DNA from: Streptomyces violascens
GTDB taxonomy: Bacteria > Actinomycetota > Actinomycetes > Streptomycetales > Streptomycetaceae
Assembly (NCBI RefSeq): GCF_014649955.1
Contig: NZ_BMUA01000004.1
Coordinates: forward strand, 310,001 to 374,000
Reading direction: 5' to 3'
DNA length: 64,000 bases
Shown here one piece after another: positions 6,753 to 15,117 of the stretch; the first letter of the stretch is position 1; the number at the start of each line of letters is the position of its first letter. The translations under genes and the position numbers were made by a program. A model generated the notes under the pieces. That model had not been told where the DNA came from, did not search any database, and worked only from the letters and a program-made list of their open reading frames with translations.

Positions 6753-9700
6753 ATGACTGACACCGGCCAGGTCCCGGGCGAGGGACTGCCGGAGAACGCA
6801 GGCATGGTGGAACAGCCGGGCGTTCCCGCTCCCGGTGCCTACACCTTCCTCGACCCCTCCGAGAACGCTGCGGACGACGACGATCTGCTGCTGATGCCGG
6901 GTGCCCAGGGCGCCTGGATCGACCCGCAGTCCGCGCCCGCCCCCACTCCCGTCGTGGCCCAGGCGCCCCCCGCGCCCGGCCAGGCCGAGCCCGGCGCGCA
7001 CGAGGCCGGCGGCCGCGACTCCGGCTCCGTCGACCTCGGCGCCGTACGCGCCGCGGCCGCGCCCCCGCCGCCCCGCCGCCCGCTCCACCTCGGCCCGCAG
7101 GTGCCGGACGCCTCCGCCGGAGTCGTACGCTCCCTCGCCGACCGGGGTCCGGCCGGCGCCCCCGTGAATCCGGCGCCGGTGCGCACTCAGGGCCCGCCGA
7201 CCACCGGACCCGAGTACCTGGACGTCCCGAGCGAGGAGCCCGTGGCGCAGGCCGCGGGACCGCAGCACGGGGAGTTCCCGCCGCAGTCCGGTATGGCATG
7301 GACGCCTCAGCAGCGAACGGCGCCCCACGAGTCACTCAACACACCCATGCCCCCTGCAGAAACGGTCGTCCCGGAACCGGCCGCTGCGGAATCGCCCGCT
7401 GCGGAATCGGTCGCCCCGGAGGAGTTCGCGGTCCAGGGGTCGGTTCCGGCCGCTCAGCCGCAGCCCGCCAAGGACGCGGCCCGGCCCGTGGCGCAGCCGG
7501 TCGCGCAGCCCGCCCTGCTCGTGGACCAGCTCGTCGCCCAGCAGGCCGTTCCGCAGGCGGCCCAGCAGGCGCAGCAGCCCGGACTGCCGCAGCCGGTGGG
7601 CCAGTTCGTGCCCGTCCAGGGCTCGGTCCCGACCGGCCCCCGCCTCGCGCCCGCGCCGGTGCCGGCCCAGGCCGTTCAGGAAGCGTCCGTTCCGCAGGCG
7701 CCCCGTGCGCAGGAGGTGCCGCAGCCCGCACCGGAGCCTGTTGCTCCGGTCGCGCAGCCGGTGGCCCCGGCCGCCGCCCAGCCGGAGCCGGCCGAGCCCG
7801 CTGCCCCGATCGCCGTCGAGCCCGTGGCCGCCGCGGCCCCGGCACCCGAGCCGGTCGTCGCGGAGCAGGCCCCGGCCGCGCCGGTCGCCGCCGAACCGGT
7901 CGCCGTCGGGCCCGTGGTGGCCGAGCCCCCCGTGGCCGAGCCCGCTCCCGCCGAGCCGGGTCCCCTGGCCGAGCCGGTCGCCGAGACCCCGCAGCCGGCC
8001 ACCGAGATTCCGCAGCCCGTTGCCGAGGCCTCGCAGCCTGTTCCCGCGGCCCCGCAGCCCGTCGCCGTCGACCCCGCCGTGCCCGCTCCGGCCGCCGCGC
8101 CCGAGGCCCAGCCGGCCGTCGTGGCGCAGGGCGGGGCGACCACGCACGTCGCCGTCCCCGTGCCGCAGGCCGCTCCCGAGGAGCAGCCGGTGACCGTGCC
8201 CGAACCCGCCGCCGAGGCACCGGCAGCCGTCGCCGCCGAGCCGGTCCAGGCGCCCGTGCTCGTACCGCAGCAGGAGCAGCCCCCGGCGGCCGAACCGGTT
8301 GAGGAAGCGGTTGCGACGGCTGCCCCGGCCGAGGCTCCCGAGGCCGCCGCCGAAGAGCCGCTCGAAGTGATCAGCGCGCCGCGGCCCGCCGCCGTACCGG
8401 AAGCCGTCGCGGAGCCGGAAGCCGCCGCCGGGCCGGAGGCGCCCGCCGGGGCCGAGGAGCTCGCCGAGGTCCCCGAGGACCCGGAGCAGGCGCCCGCCGC
8501 CCCCGGCTACGCCGACGCCGAGCGCGAGGCCGTGCTCCGCGTCATGCGCGAGCGCCGCGACATCCGCAACGGCTTCCGCGGCGACCCGATCCCGCACGAG
8601 GTGCTGCTCCGCGTCCTGGAGGCGGCCCACACCGCGCCCTCCGTCGGCCACTCGCAGCCCTGGGACTTCGTGGTCATCCGGTCCGCCGAGACCCGCCGCA
8701 CCATGCACGAACTCGCCCAGCGCCAGCGCGAGGCGTACGCCAAGTCGCTGCCCAAGGGCCGGGCCAAGCAGTTCAAGGAACTGAAGATCGAGGCCATCCT
8801 CGAAACCCCGGTGAACATCGTGGTCACCGCGGACCCGACCCGCGGCGGCCGCCACACCCTCGGCCGCTACACGCAGCCGCAGATGGCCCCGTACTCCTCG
8901 GCGCTCGCCGTCGAGAACCTGTGGCTCGCCGCGCGCGCCGAAGGCCTCGGCGTCGGCTGGGTCTCCTTCTTCGACGAGCGCGAGATGGTCCGCGCCCTCG
9001 GCCTGCCCGAGCACCTCGAAGTCGTCGCCTACCTCTGTGTCGGCTACGTCGACGAGTTCCCGGAGGAGCCCGAGCTGATGCAGGCGGGCTGGTCCAAGCG
9101 CCGCCCGCTCTCCTGGGTCGTCCACGAGGAGACGTACGGCCGCCGCGCGCTGCCCGGCGAGGACCCGCACGACCTCCTCGAGGAGACCGTCTCCAACATC
9201 CGCCCGCTTGACGCCAAGGCGCTCGGCGAGGCGTGGGAGCGCCAGAAGCGGATGACCAAGCCCGCGGGCGCGCTCGGCATGCTGGAGATCATCTCCGCGC
9301 AGCTGTCCGGCCTCTCGCGCAAGTGTCCGCCGCCCATCCCGGAGCCGGCCGCCGTCGCGATCTTCGCCGGCGACCACGGCGTGCACGCCCAGGGCGTCAC
9401 CCCCTGGCCCCAGGAAGTCACCGGCCAGATGGTCGCCAACTTCCTCGGCGGCGGCGCGGTCTGCAACGCCTTCGCCAACCAGGTCGGCGCCGAGGTCTGC
9501 GTCATCGACGTGGGCGTCGCCTCCGAACTCCCGGCCACGCCCGGCCTGTTGCCCCGCAAGGTGCGCGCCGGCACGGCCGACATGACGGCCGGCCCCGCGA
9601 TGACCCGCGAGGAGGCGGTCGCCGCCATCGAGGTCGGCATCGAGACCGCCCGCGACCTGGTGGCGGCCGGCAACAAGGCGCTCCTGACCGGCGAGATGGG

Positions 9701-10223
9701 CATCGCCAACACCACCGTGTCGGCCGCCCTGATCTCCCTCTACACGGGCGTCGACCCGGCCGAGGTCACCGGCCGCGGCACCGGCATCAACGACGAGACG
9801 CACGCCCGCAAGGTCGACGTCGTACGCCGCGCCCTCGAACTGCACCAGCCGGACCCGGCGGACCCGATCGGCGTCCTCGCCGCGGTCGGCGGCCTGGAGC
9901 ACGCGGCCCTGGTGGGCTTCTTGCTCGGCGGTGCCTCGCTGCGTACGCCGGTGATCCTCGACGGCGTCAGCACCGGAGCCGCCGCCCTGGTCGCCCGCGC
10001 GATCGCCCCCGAGGTGCTCTCCGCATGCATCGCGGGCCACCGCAGCGCCGAGCCCGGCCACGTGGCCGCCCTCAACAAGCTGGGCCTGCGCCCCCTGGTC
10101 GACCTGGACCTGCGCCTCGGCGAGGGCACCGGTGCCCTGCTCGCCCTCCCGGTGGTGCAGAGCGCGGCCCGCGCGATGCACGAGGTGGCGACGTTCGACT
10201 CGGCGGGCGTCACCGAGAAGTAG
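6753..10223 (+). CDS. cobT: BluB-CobT fusion: DMB synthase and nicotinate-nucleotide:DMB phosphoribosyltransferase
   Basis: The start is ATG 6753 with GAGGGG 5-10 nt upstream, giving 1156 residues. Residues about 20-580 are Pro/Ala/Glu/Val-rich, low in complexity and probably disordered. Residues about 590-800 resemble BluB, the flavin-cannibalising enzyme that makes 5,6-dimethylbenzimidazole: RERRDIRNGFRGDPIP, APSVGHSQPWDF and YTQPQMAPYSS are typical. Residues about 815-1156 are CobT, which couples that base to nicotinate mononucleotide: AIFAGDHGVHAQGVTPWP, TGEMGIANTT, GTGINDE and the late EGTGALLALP with the catalytic Glu. The fusion would make and activate the lower B12 ligand on one polypeptide. 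Confidence 0.9.
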   Translation: MTDTGQVPGEGLPENAGMVEQPGVPAPGAYTFLDPSENAADDDDLLLMPGAQGAWIDPQSAPAPTPVVAQAPPAPGQAEPGAHEAGGRDSGSVDLGAVRAAAAPPPPRRPLHLGPQVPDASAGVVRSLADRGPAGAPVNPAPVRTQGPPTTGPEYLDVPSEEPVAQAAGPQHGEFPPQSGMAWTPQQRTAPHESLNTPMPPAETVVPEPAAAESPAAESVAPEEFAVQGSVPAAQPQPAKDAARPVAQPVAQPALLVDQLVAQQAVPQAAQQAQQPGLPQPVGQFVPVQGSVPTGPRLAPAPVPAQAVQEASVPQAPRAQEVPQPAPEPVAPVAQPVAPAAAQPEPAEPAAPIAVEPVAAAAPAPEPVVAEQAPAAPVAAEPVAVGPVVAEPPVAEPAPAEPGPLAEPVAETPQPATEIPQPVAEASQPVPAAPQPVAVDPAVPAPAAAPEAQPAVVAQGGATTHVAVPVPQAAPEEQPVTVPEPAAEAPAAVAAEPVQAPVLVPQQEQPPAAEPVEEAVATAAPAEAPEAAAEEPLEVISAPRPAAVPEAVAEPEAAAGPEAPAGAEELAEVPEDPEQAPAAPGYADAEREAVLRVMRERRDIRNGFRGDPIPHEVLLRVLEAAHTAPSVGHSQPWDFVVIRSAETRRTMHELAQRQREAYAKSLPKGRAKQFKELKIEAILETPVNIVVTADPTRGGRHTLGRYTQPQMAPYSSALAVENLWLAARAEGLGVGWVSFFDEREMVRALGLPEHLEVVAYLCVGYVDEFPEEPELMQAGWSKRRPLSWVVHEETYGRRALPGEDPHDLLEETVSNIRPLDAKALGEAWERQKRMTKPAGALGMLEIISAQLSGLSRKCPPPIPEPAAVAIFAGDHGVHAQGVTPWPQEVTGQMVANFLGGGAVCNAFANQVGAEVCVIDVGVASELPATPGLLPRKVRAGTADMTAGPAMTREEAVAAIEVGIETARDLVAAGNKALLTGEMGIANTTVSAALISLYTGVDPAEVTGRGTGINDETHARKVDVVRRALELHQPDPADPIGVLAAVGGLEHAALVGFLLGGASLRTPVILDGVSTGAAALVARAIAPEVLSACIAGHRSAEPGHVAALNKLGLRPLVDLDLRLGEGTGALLALPVVQSAARAMHEVATFDSAGVTEK

Positions 10224-10230
10224 CCCGTAC

Positions 10231-10275
10231 GCACGAGCGGGGGCCGGGGTCACTGACCCCGGCCCCCGCTCGTGC
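10231..10275 (+). terminator. Long-stem terminator after the bluB-cobT fusion
   Basis: A 22-nt arm at 10231-10252, starting GCACGAGCGGGGGCCGGGG, is the exact reverse complement of 10254-10275. It lies 8 nt after the stop codon. No T tract follows, as is common in Streptomyces. Confidence 0.8.
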
Positions 10276-10390
10276 CACAGCGCCCGCCCGCCCCTTAGGC
10301 TGTCCGCGGGACCGCAAACCCCCTCCCACCAGCCGCTTCACCGCAGCAGCGGCACACCGCACGTCACTCCGCCCGAGGAGCACCGCCGCC

Positions 10391-11611
10391 ATGGTCGAAC
10401 ACCCCGCGTACCCCGTAGGCCTCCGCCTCACCGGCCGCCGCGTCGTCGTCGTCGGCGGTGGCCAGGTCGCCCAGCGCCGCCTGCCCGCCCTCATCGCCGC
10501 CGGGGCCGACGTCACCCTGGTCTCCCCGAGCGCCACCCCCTCCGTCGAGGCCATGGCGGACGCGGGCGAGATCCGCTGGGAGCGGCGCCGCTTCCAGGAC
10601 GGCGACCTGGCCGACGCCTGGTACGCGCTGGTCGCGACCGCCGACACCGAGGCCAACGAGCGCATCTCCGCCGAGGCCGAGCGCTCCCGCGTCTGGTGCG
10701 TACGCTCCGACGACGCCGGCGCCGCCACCGCCTGGACCCCGGCCACCGGCCGCTCCGAGGGCGTCACGGTCGCCGTCCTCACCACCGACACCCCGGACCC
10801 GCGCCGCTCCGCCGCGATCCGCGACGCCGTCGTCGAGGGCCTGCGCGACGGCACGCTCGTCGCCCCCCAGCAGCGCACCCGCACCCCCGGCGTCGCACTG
10901 GTCGGCGGCGGCCCCGGCGACCCGGACCTGATCACCGTGCGCGGCCGCAGGCTGCTCGCCGAGGCGGACGTGGTCATCGCCGACCGGCTCGGCCCCCGCG
11001 ACCTCCTCGACGAGCTCCCGCCGCACGTCGAGGTCATCGACGCCGCGAAGATCCCGTACGGCCGCTTCATGGCGCAGGAGGCCATCAACAACGCGTTGAT
11101 CGAGCACGCGAAGGCCGGCAAGGCGGTCGTGCGGCTCAAGGGCGGCGACCCGTACGTCTTCGGGCGCGGCATGGAGGAGCTCCAGGCGCTCGCCGAGGCC
11201 GGCATCACCTGCACGGTGGTGCCCGGCATCTCCAGCTCCATCTCGGTGCCGAGCGCGGCCGGGATCCCGGTCACGCACCGGGGCGTGGCCCATGAGTTCA
11301 CGGTGGTCAGCGGGCACGTGGCGCCCGACGACCCGCGCTCGCTCGTCGACTGGAAGTCGCTTGCGCAACTGCGCGGCACCCTGGTGATCCTGATGGGCGT
11401 CGACAAGATCGGCGCGATCGCGCAGGCGCTCGTCACGCACGGCAAGAACCCCGGGACCCCGGTCGCCCTCGTCCAGGAAGGCACCACCGCGGCCCAGCGC
11501 CGCGTCGACGCAACCTTGGGAAGCGTCGGCGAGGTGGCCAGGGCCGAGGACGTGAAGCCCCCGGCCGTGATCGTCATCGGCGACGTGGTGACGGTGAACT
11601 CCCGCGCATGA
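10391..11611 (+). CDS. cobA: Precorrin-2 dehydrogenase / uroporphyrinogen-III C-methyltransferase (CysG-like)
   Basis: A 406-residue enzyme at the branch point of siroheme and cobalamin. Residues about 5-150 form an NAD-binding precorrin-2 dehydrogenase domain (RRVVVVGGGQVAQRRLPAL). Residues about 170-406 form the SUMT domain (VALVGGGPGDPDLITVRG, then VRLKGGDPYVFGRG and VPGISSS), which methylates uroporphyrinogen III at C2 and C7. The N-terminal part is shorter than in full CysG, so ferrochelatase activity is uncertain. The start is ATG 10391, just before the Rossmann strand. It follows the bluB-cobT fusion and completes a local corrin group. Confidence 0.9.
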   Translation: MVEHPAYPVGLRLTGRRVVVVGGGQVAQRRLPALIAAGADVTLVSPSATPSVEAMADAGEIRWERRRFQDGDLADAWYALVATADTEANERISAEAERSRVWCVRSDDAGAATAWTPATGRSEGVTVAVLTTDTPDPRRSAAIRDAVVEGLRDGTLVAPQQRTRTPGVALVGGGPGDPDLITVRGRRLLAEADVVIADRLGPRDLLDELPPHVEVIDAAKIPYGRFMAQEAINNALIEHAKAGKAVVRLKGGDPYVFGRGMEELQALAEAGITCTVVPGISSSISVPSAAGIPVTHRGVAHEFTVVSGHVAPDDPRSLVDWKSLAQLRGTLVILMGVDKIGAIAQALVTHGKNPGTPVALVQEGTTAAQRRVDATLGSVGEVARAEDVKPPAVIVIGDVVTVNSRA

Positions 11612-11721
11612 CCCCACGCCCGTAACCGGCGCCCGAAGTCGTCACCCCTCCCCGTAACCACCGGTAACGGATCTCCGTCCCAGCCGTTGGCACCTCACCC
11701 AGGACAAGGCAGTATCACCCT

Positions 11722-12540
11722 GTGGCCGATCTCATCACCGTCGAAGACCCCGACGACCCCCGCCTGCGCGACTACACGGGCCTGACCGACGTGGAGCTGC
11801 GGCGCCGCCGCGAGCCCGCCGAAGGCCTCTTCATCGCCGAGGGCGAGAAGGTCATCAGACGGGCCAAGGACGCCGGCTACGAGATGCGCTCGATGCTGCT
11901 CTCGGCCAAGTGGGTGGACGTCATGCGGGACGTCATCGACGAGCTTCCGGCGCCCGTGTACGCGGTCAGCCCGGACCTCGCCGAACGTGTCACCGGCTAC
12001 CACGTGCACCGGGGGGCGCTCGCCTCGATGCAGCGCAAGCCGCTGCCGTCCGCCGACGAACTCCTCACCACCGCCCGCCGGGTGGTGGTCATGGAGGCGG
12101 TCAACGACCACACCAACATCGGCGCGATCTTCCGCAGCGCCGCCGCGCTCGGCATGGACGCGGTCCTGCTCTCGCCGGACTGCGCGGACCCGCTGTACCG
12201 GCGCTCGGTGAAGGTGTCGATGGGCGCGGTCTTCTCGGTCCCGTACGCCCGCCTGGAGTCGTGGCCCAAGGGTCTGGAGTCGGTCCGCGAGGCGGGCTAC
12301 AGGCTGCTGGCCCTCACCCCCGACGAAAAGGCCTCCAACATCGAGGACGCCGCCCCGCACAAGCTCGACAAGGTGGCCCTGATGCTGGGCGCGGAGGGCG
12401 ACGGCCTCTCGACCCAGGCCCTGGTGGCCGCGGACGAGTGGGTACGCATCCCGATGGCCCACGGAGTCGACTCCCTGAACGTGGGCGCGGCAGCGGCAGT
12501 GGCGTTCTACGCGGTGGCCACGGGACGGCCGACGGCCTGA
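11722..12540 (+). CDS. SpoU/TrmH-family RNA 2'-O-methyltransferase
   Basis: A 272-residue SPOUT-class methyltransferase. The N-terminal part is a substrate-binding domain with LFIAEGEKVIRRA. The catalytic trefoil-knot domain carries the three family motifs: NDHTNIGAIFRSA near residue 130, LMLGAEGDGLS near residue 220, and IPMAHGVDSLNVGAAAAVA near residue 245, with the knot Ser-Leu-Asn. It would methylate a ribose 2'-OH in rRNA or tRNA using S-adenosylmethionine. The start is GTG 11722. Whether the target is 23S rRNA or tRNA position 18 cannot be said. Confidence 0.88.
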   Translation: MADLITVEDPDDPRLRDYTGLTDVELRRRREPAEGLFIAEGEKVIRRAKDAGYEMRSMLLSAKWVDVMRDVIDELPAPVYAVSPDLAERVTGYHVHRGALASMQRKPLPSADELLTTARRVVVMEAVNDHTNIGAIFRSAAALGMDAVLLSPDCADPLYRRSVKVSMGAVFSVPYARLESWPKGLESVREAGYRLLALTPDEKASNIEDAAPHKLDKVALMLGAEGDGLSTQALVAADEWVRIPMAHGVDSLNVGAAAAVAFYAVATGRPTA

Positions 12541-12846
12541 CCCCCGAGCGTCATAGGGGTGGCCGCCCTCGAAGGGGCGCGGGGGCTGTGACATGGTGCG
12601 GCTCCGCCGCGATGGGGGTCCCCTGTTCGGGCGAAACCGAGAACTTGGGGGAGCCCCCAGCGGCACACCCTGAGGGCGCGGGGAACGGCGCGACCGGCCA
12701 CAGCCGACCGGCAAGTCGAACAACAGCCCCAGCGGAGTGGGCTCAGCCCGACAGCCGAGCTCGGCAGCACTCCCTGGGGGCGCGGGGAACGGCGCGACCG
12801 GCCACGACGGCCCGCGGCCGAAGAACAATCCTCCCCCCCGGCACCC
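12541..12846. repeat. Nest of dispersed Streptomyces repeats
   Basis: This gene-free 306-nt gap between two convergent genes is made of repeats. Positions 12611-12657 match the element inside the HAD gene at 849-899. Two copies of GGCGCGGGGAACGGCGCGAC followed by CGGCCAC lie at 12674-12702 and 12776-12808, and a reverse copy lies at 63641-63670. A GCTCCGCCGCGATGGGGG-type piece joins them. No ORF or RNA gene is evident. The repeats probably also serve as terminators for both flanking genes. Confidence 0.75.
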
Positions 12847-14028
12847 TCAGAACTGCTTAACCGCGGCAATCCCCAGCAGCACAATCAACGTAACCAGCAC
12901 AAACACAGTGAGCCGCTGCCGCAGCAGCCGGGGGTTGGCGGGCCGCAGCCCGCCGGAGGTGCGGGGCCCGGGCCGAGTGCCCGGCCGCCCTCCGGGACGG
13001 GAGGCGGCGTTGCTGCGCGGCCCACCGGGACGCGAGCCCCCCGTGCGCGGCGCGGGCCGAGCCGCAGAGGCCCCCGTGGCCCGCCCGGCCTCGGTGTAGC
13101 GCTGGGTCCGGTCGTCGAGCCGCCCCGTGGGCCGGTCCAGCTCGACGCGCTCGCGCTGAGCCGGTGGCCGGGCCTCCGGAGCCTGCCCGTGCAGCCCGCC
13201 CTGGGCCTCCCGCGCGGCGATCTCCTTGAGCCGCATGGAGAGCTGGAGCGTGCTGGGCCGTTCCTCGGGGTCCTTCGCGAGGCAGGCCCGGACCAGCGGG
13301 GCCAGCGCGTCCGGCACGCCGCGCAGCTGCGCCTCCTCGTGCACCACGCGGTAGAGCATCACCTCGGAACTGCCGTGCCCGAAGGGCGAGTCGCCCATGG
13401 CGGCGTAAGCCAGCGTCGCGCCGAGCGAGAAGACGTCGGTGGCCGGGGTGACCGCGGCGCCGCGCACCTGCTCGGGGGCGAGGAAGCCGGGGGAGCCGAC
13501 GGCCGTGCCGACATGGGTCAGCGTCGAGGCGCCGGTGGCCCACGCGATGCCGAAGTCGATGATCCTGGGCCCCTTCGGGGACAGCAGGATGTTGGACGGC
13601 TTGAGGTCCCGGTGGACGACGCCTGCCTCGTGCACCGCGACGAGCCCCTCGGACAGCGCGGCCCCGATCGCGGCGGCCTCCGCGGCCGTCAGCGGGCCCT
13701 CCTCGGCGACCTTGTCGTGCAGCGAGGGCCCGGGTACGTACTGGGTGGCGAACCAGGGCCGCTCCGCTTCCAGGTCGGCGGCGACGAGCCGGGCCGTGCA
13801 GCCGCCGCGGATCCGCCGCGCGGCCGAGACCTCGCGCGCGAACCGGGACCTGAACTCCTGGTCCTCGGCGAGGTCGGGCCGGATCACCTTCAGGGCCACC
13901 CGCTGCCCGCGCCGGTCGGAGCCCAGGTACACGACCCCCATGCCGCCCGCGCCGAGACGCCGGTGGAGCCTGAACGAGCCGACGACACGCGGGTCCTCGC
14001 GCCGGAGCCGCATCATCGCCATTTTCAT
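12847..14028 (-). CDS. Membrane-anchored Ser/Thr protein kinase
   Basis: A 393-residue Hanks-type kinase. The glycine loop LGAGGMGVVYLG is near residue 20 and the ATP-binding Lys is in ALKVIRP. The catalytic loop is HRDLKPSN, the metal-binding loop is IIDFGIAW, and the activation-loop end is GSPGFLAPEQ. The kinase part ends near residue 270. A Pro/Arg/Gly-rich linker follows, then a C-terminal membrane helix (LTVFVLVTLIVLLGIAAV) ending in KQF, so the kinase domain faces the cytoplasm with no outer sensor domain. The start MKMAMMRLRRED at 14028 has GGGG just upstream; longer in-frame starts lack kinase-like sequence. The signal is unknown. Confidence 0.88.
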   Translation of the reverse strand: MKMAMMRLRREDPRVVGSFRLHRRLGAGGMGVVYLGSDRRGQRVALKVIRPDLAEDQEFRSRFAREVSAARRIRGGCTARLVAADLEAERPWFATQYVPGPSLHDKVAEEGPLTAAEAAAIGAALSEGLVAVHEAGVVHRDLKPSNILLSPKGPRIIDFGIAWATGASTLTHVGTAVGSPGFLAPEQVRGAAVTPATDVFSLGATLAYAAMGDSPFGHGSSEVMLYRVVHEEAQLRGVPDALAPLVRACLAKDPEERPSTLQLSMRLKEIAAREAQGGLHGQAPEARPPAQRERVELDRPTGRLDDRTQRYTEAGRATGASAARPAPRTGGSRPGGPRSNAASRPGGRPGTRPGPRTSGGLRPANPRLLRQRLTVFVLVTLIVLLGIAAVKQF

Positions 14029-14222
14029 CCCCGCTGCCAGTCCTGTTGACGTGGCACAGCTTACGTACCCGCCGCCCGGTGTGCTCATAGGCCGCGCCCT
14101 CGCGACCCGGACGATTGTCAGTGCCGGGTGGGAAACTTGAAGAGTGGTCAGCAACCCGTGGATCCAGGGCCGCTGACCCGTGCGAGATCTCAACGGTCCG
14201 TCGCAGAAGGGGGTTTGGATCT

Positions 14223-14450
14223 ATGAAGGGTGACCGCGTGGAGATAGTGGTGGACGCGGGAGACACGACCCGGACGTACGAAGTGGTGGCAAGCCGGGCG
14301 GGGCGCAGGGTCGAGACGGCGGTCCGGCGCGGGGTGGTGGAAGTGAGCGAAGTCACGCGCAGCGGGACGGTCGTGCGCACGGCCCGCTTCATGGCGACAC
14401 GGGTGCTCGCCCTGGTGGAGCAACCGGTCCCCAGGGAGGACGCGGGGTAG
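14223..14450 (+). CDS. Small conserved basic protein of unknown function
   Basis: Starts at ATG 14223 with GAAGGGGG about 10 nt upstream and encodes 75 residues. It appears to be all-beta, with alternating Val and charged residues (VEIVVDAG, TYEVVAS, GVVEVSEV) and a basic middle (RAGRRVETAVRRG). No membrane helix, Cys or known motif is seen. It diverges from the kinase gene across 194 nt, so a shared control region is possible. Function is not recognised. Confidence 0.7.
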   Translation: MKGDRVEIVVDAGDTTRTYEVVASRAGRRVETAVRRGVVEVSEVTRSGTVVRTARFMATRVLALVEQPVPREDAG

Positions 14451-14495
14451 GCGGAGGCCCGCGCGCAGAGCCGACCCCTCCGGGAAGACCCCAGG

Positions 14496-14545
14496 GAGTA
14501 GGGGGTCCGTCTCCACCCAGGGGAGTACTCCCGGGGGTGACGGCT
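14496..14545. promoter_or_regulatory. Repeated GGGAGTA sites upstream of a small membrane gene
   Basis: CCAGGGAGTAGGGGG and, about 30 nt further on, CCAGGGGAGTACTCCCGGGGG share a GGGAGTA core. The second copy is a palindrome, GGGAGTACTCCC. The arrangement looks like paired operator sites. No regulator can be named. Confidence 0.35.
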
Positions 14546-14700
14546 CATCCCCTGGGAGGCCAGCAGATAGGTACGAGGGCATGACGTCCGGCGCCGCGCG
14601 GCTCCCTACTGTTGAAGACAAGCGGCGGGTGGTGCACTCGTCCCCCGAGGTCAGACACCCGCCGCTGCCAACCACATCAAGGAACGAACAGGAGAGGACC

Positions 14701-14910
14701 ATGGCGGACACGGCTGCGCGGACGATCATCCGCACGCAGGGACGCAGGGCGTACAGCGCCGCGTTCGGTGCCCGCCGATCCGGCCCGCGCCACCCCTTGG
14801 TGGCGACGGCCATGGTCCTTCCCCTGGCGGCCCTGCTCACAGTCGTCTTCGGCGGCTGGGACGCGGTGGTCACACAGGCGTCGTCCGTGGGCGTGATGCT
14901 GGGGCGCTGA
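14701..14910 (+). CDS. Small single-helix membrane protein
   Basis: The start is ATG 14701 with AGGAGAGG 4-11 nt upstream, the best ribosome site in this stretch, giving 69 residues. The basic N-terminal half (RTIIRTQGRRAYSAAFGARR) is followed by a hydrophobic helix (VATAMVLPLAALLTVVFGGW). The 5' untranslated region holds an 11-bp hairpin (AGCGGCGGGTG at 14621-14631 with its complement at 14656-14666) and upstream GGGAGTA repeats, so expression is probably regulated. Codon use matches its neighbours. No function is recognised. Confidence 0.7.
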   Translation: MADTAARTIIRTQGRRAYSAAFGARRSGPRHPLVATAMVLPLAALLTVVFGGWDAVVTQASSVGVMLGR

Positions 14911-14999
14911 GCGGCGCCCCGGACCCGGTAGAGCGGACCGGGTCGGGGACATCCGGCCATTACAGCCCCGTGGGGACGGGGGTGCGGCGGACGGCAGTG

Positions 15000-15046
15000 A
15001 AAGGCGTTGCCCGATCGGCTGGGGAGCCGATCGGGCAACGCCTTTT
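15000..15046 (+). terminator. Strong intrinsic terminator
   Basis: The arm AAAGGCGTTGCCCGATCGGC(T) at 15000-15020 is perfectly complementary to 15025-15045 around a GGGG loop, a 21-bp stem with TTTT at its end. It closes the transcript of the small membrane protein gene at 14701-14910. Confidence 0.88.
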
Positions 15047-15117
15047 GCACACCCGGCCACCGCCCTCGCCCACCGGCCCGTACCCTCGCGCCCAGACGTA
15101 CGCACCCCGGGGGAGAA

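Noticed and set aside
6451..6756. A possible 101-codon gene upstream of bluB-cobT, with an ATGA overlap
   Set aside because: Its third-position G/C content is clearly lower than in the neighbours, no ribosome site is visible and no motif is present. Treated as leader DNA, though not excluded.
7332..10253. A 973-codon minus-strand frame opposite bluB-cobT
   Set aside because: Gly/Arg/Leu-rich composition mirrors the Pro/Ala-rich coding strand. No domain and no ribosome site.
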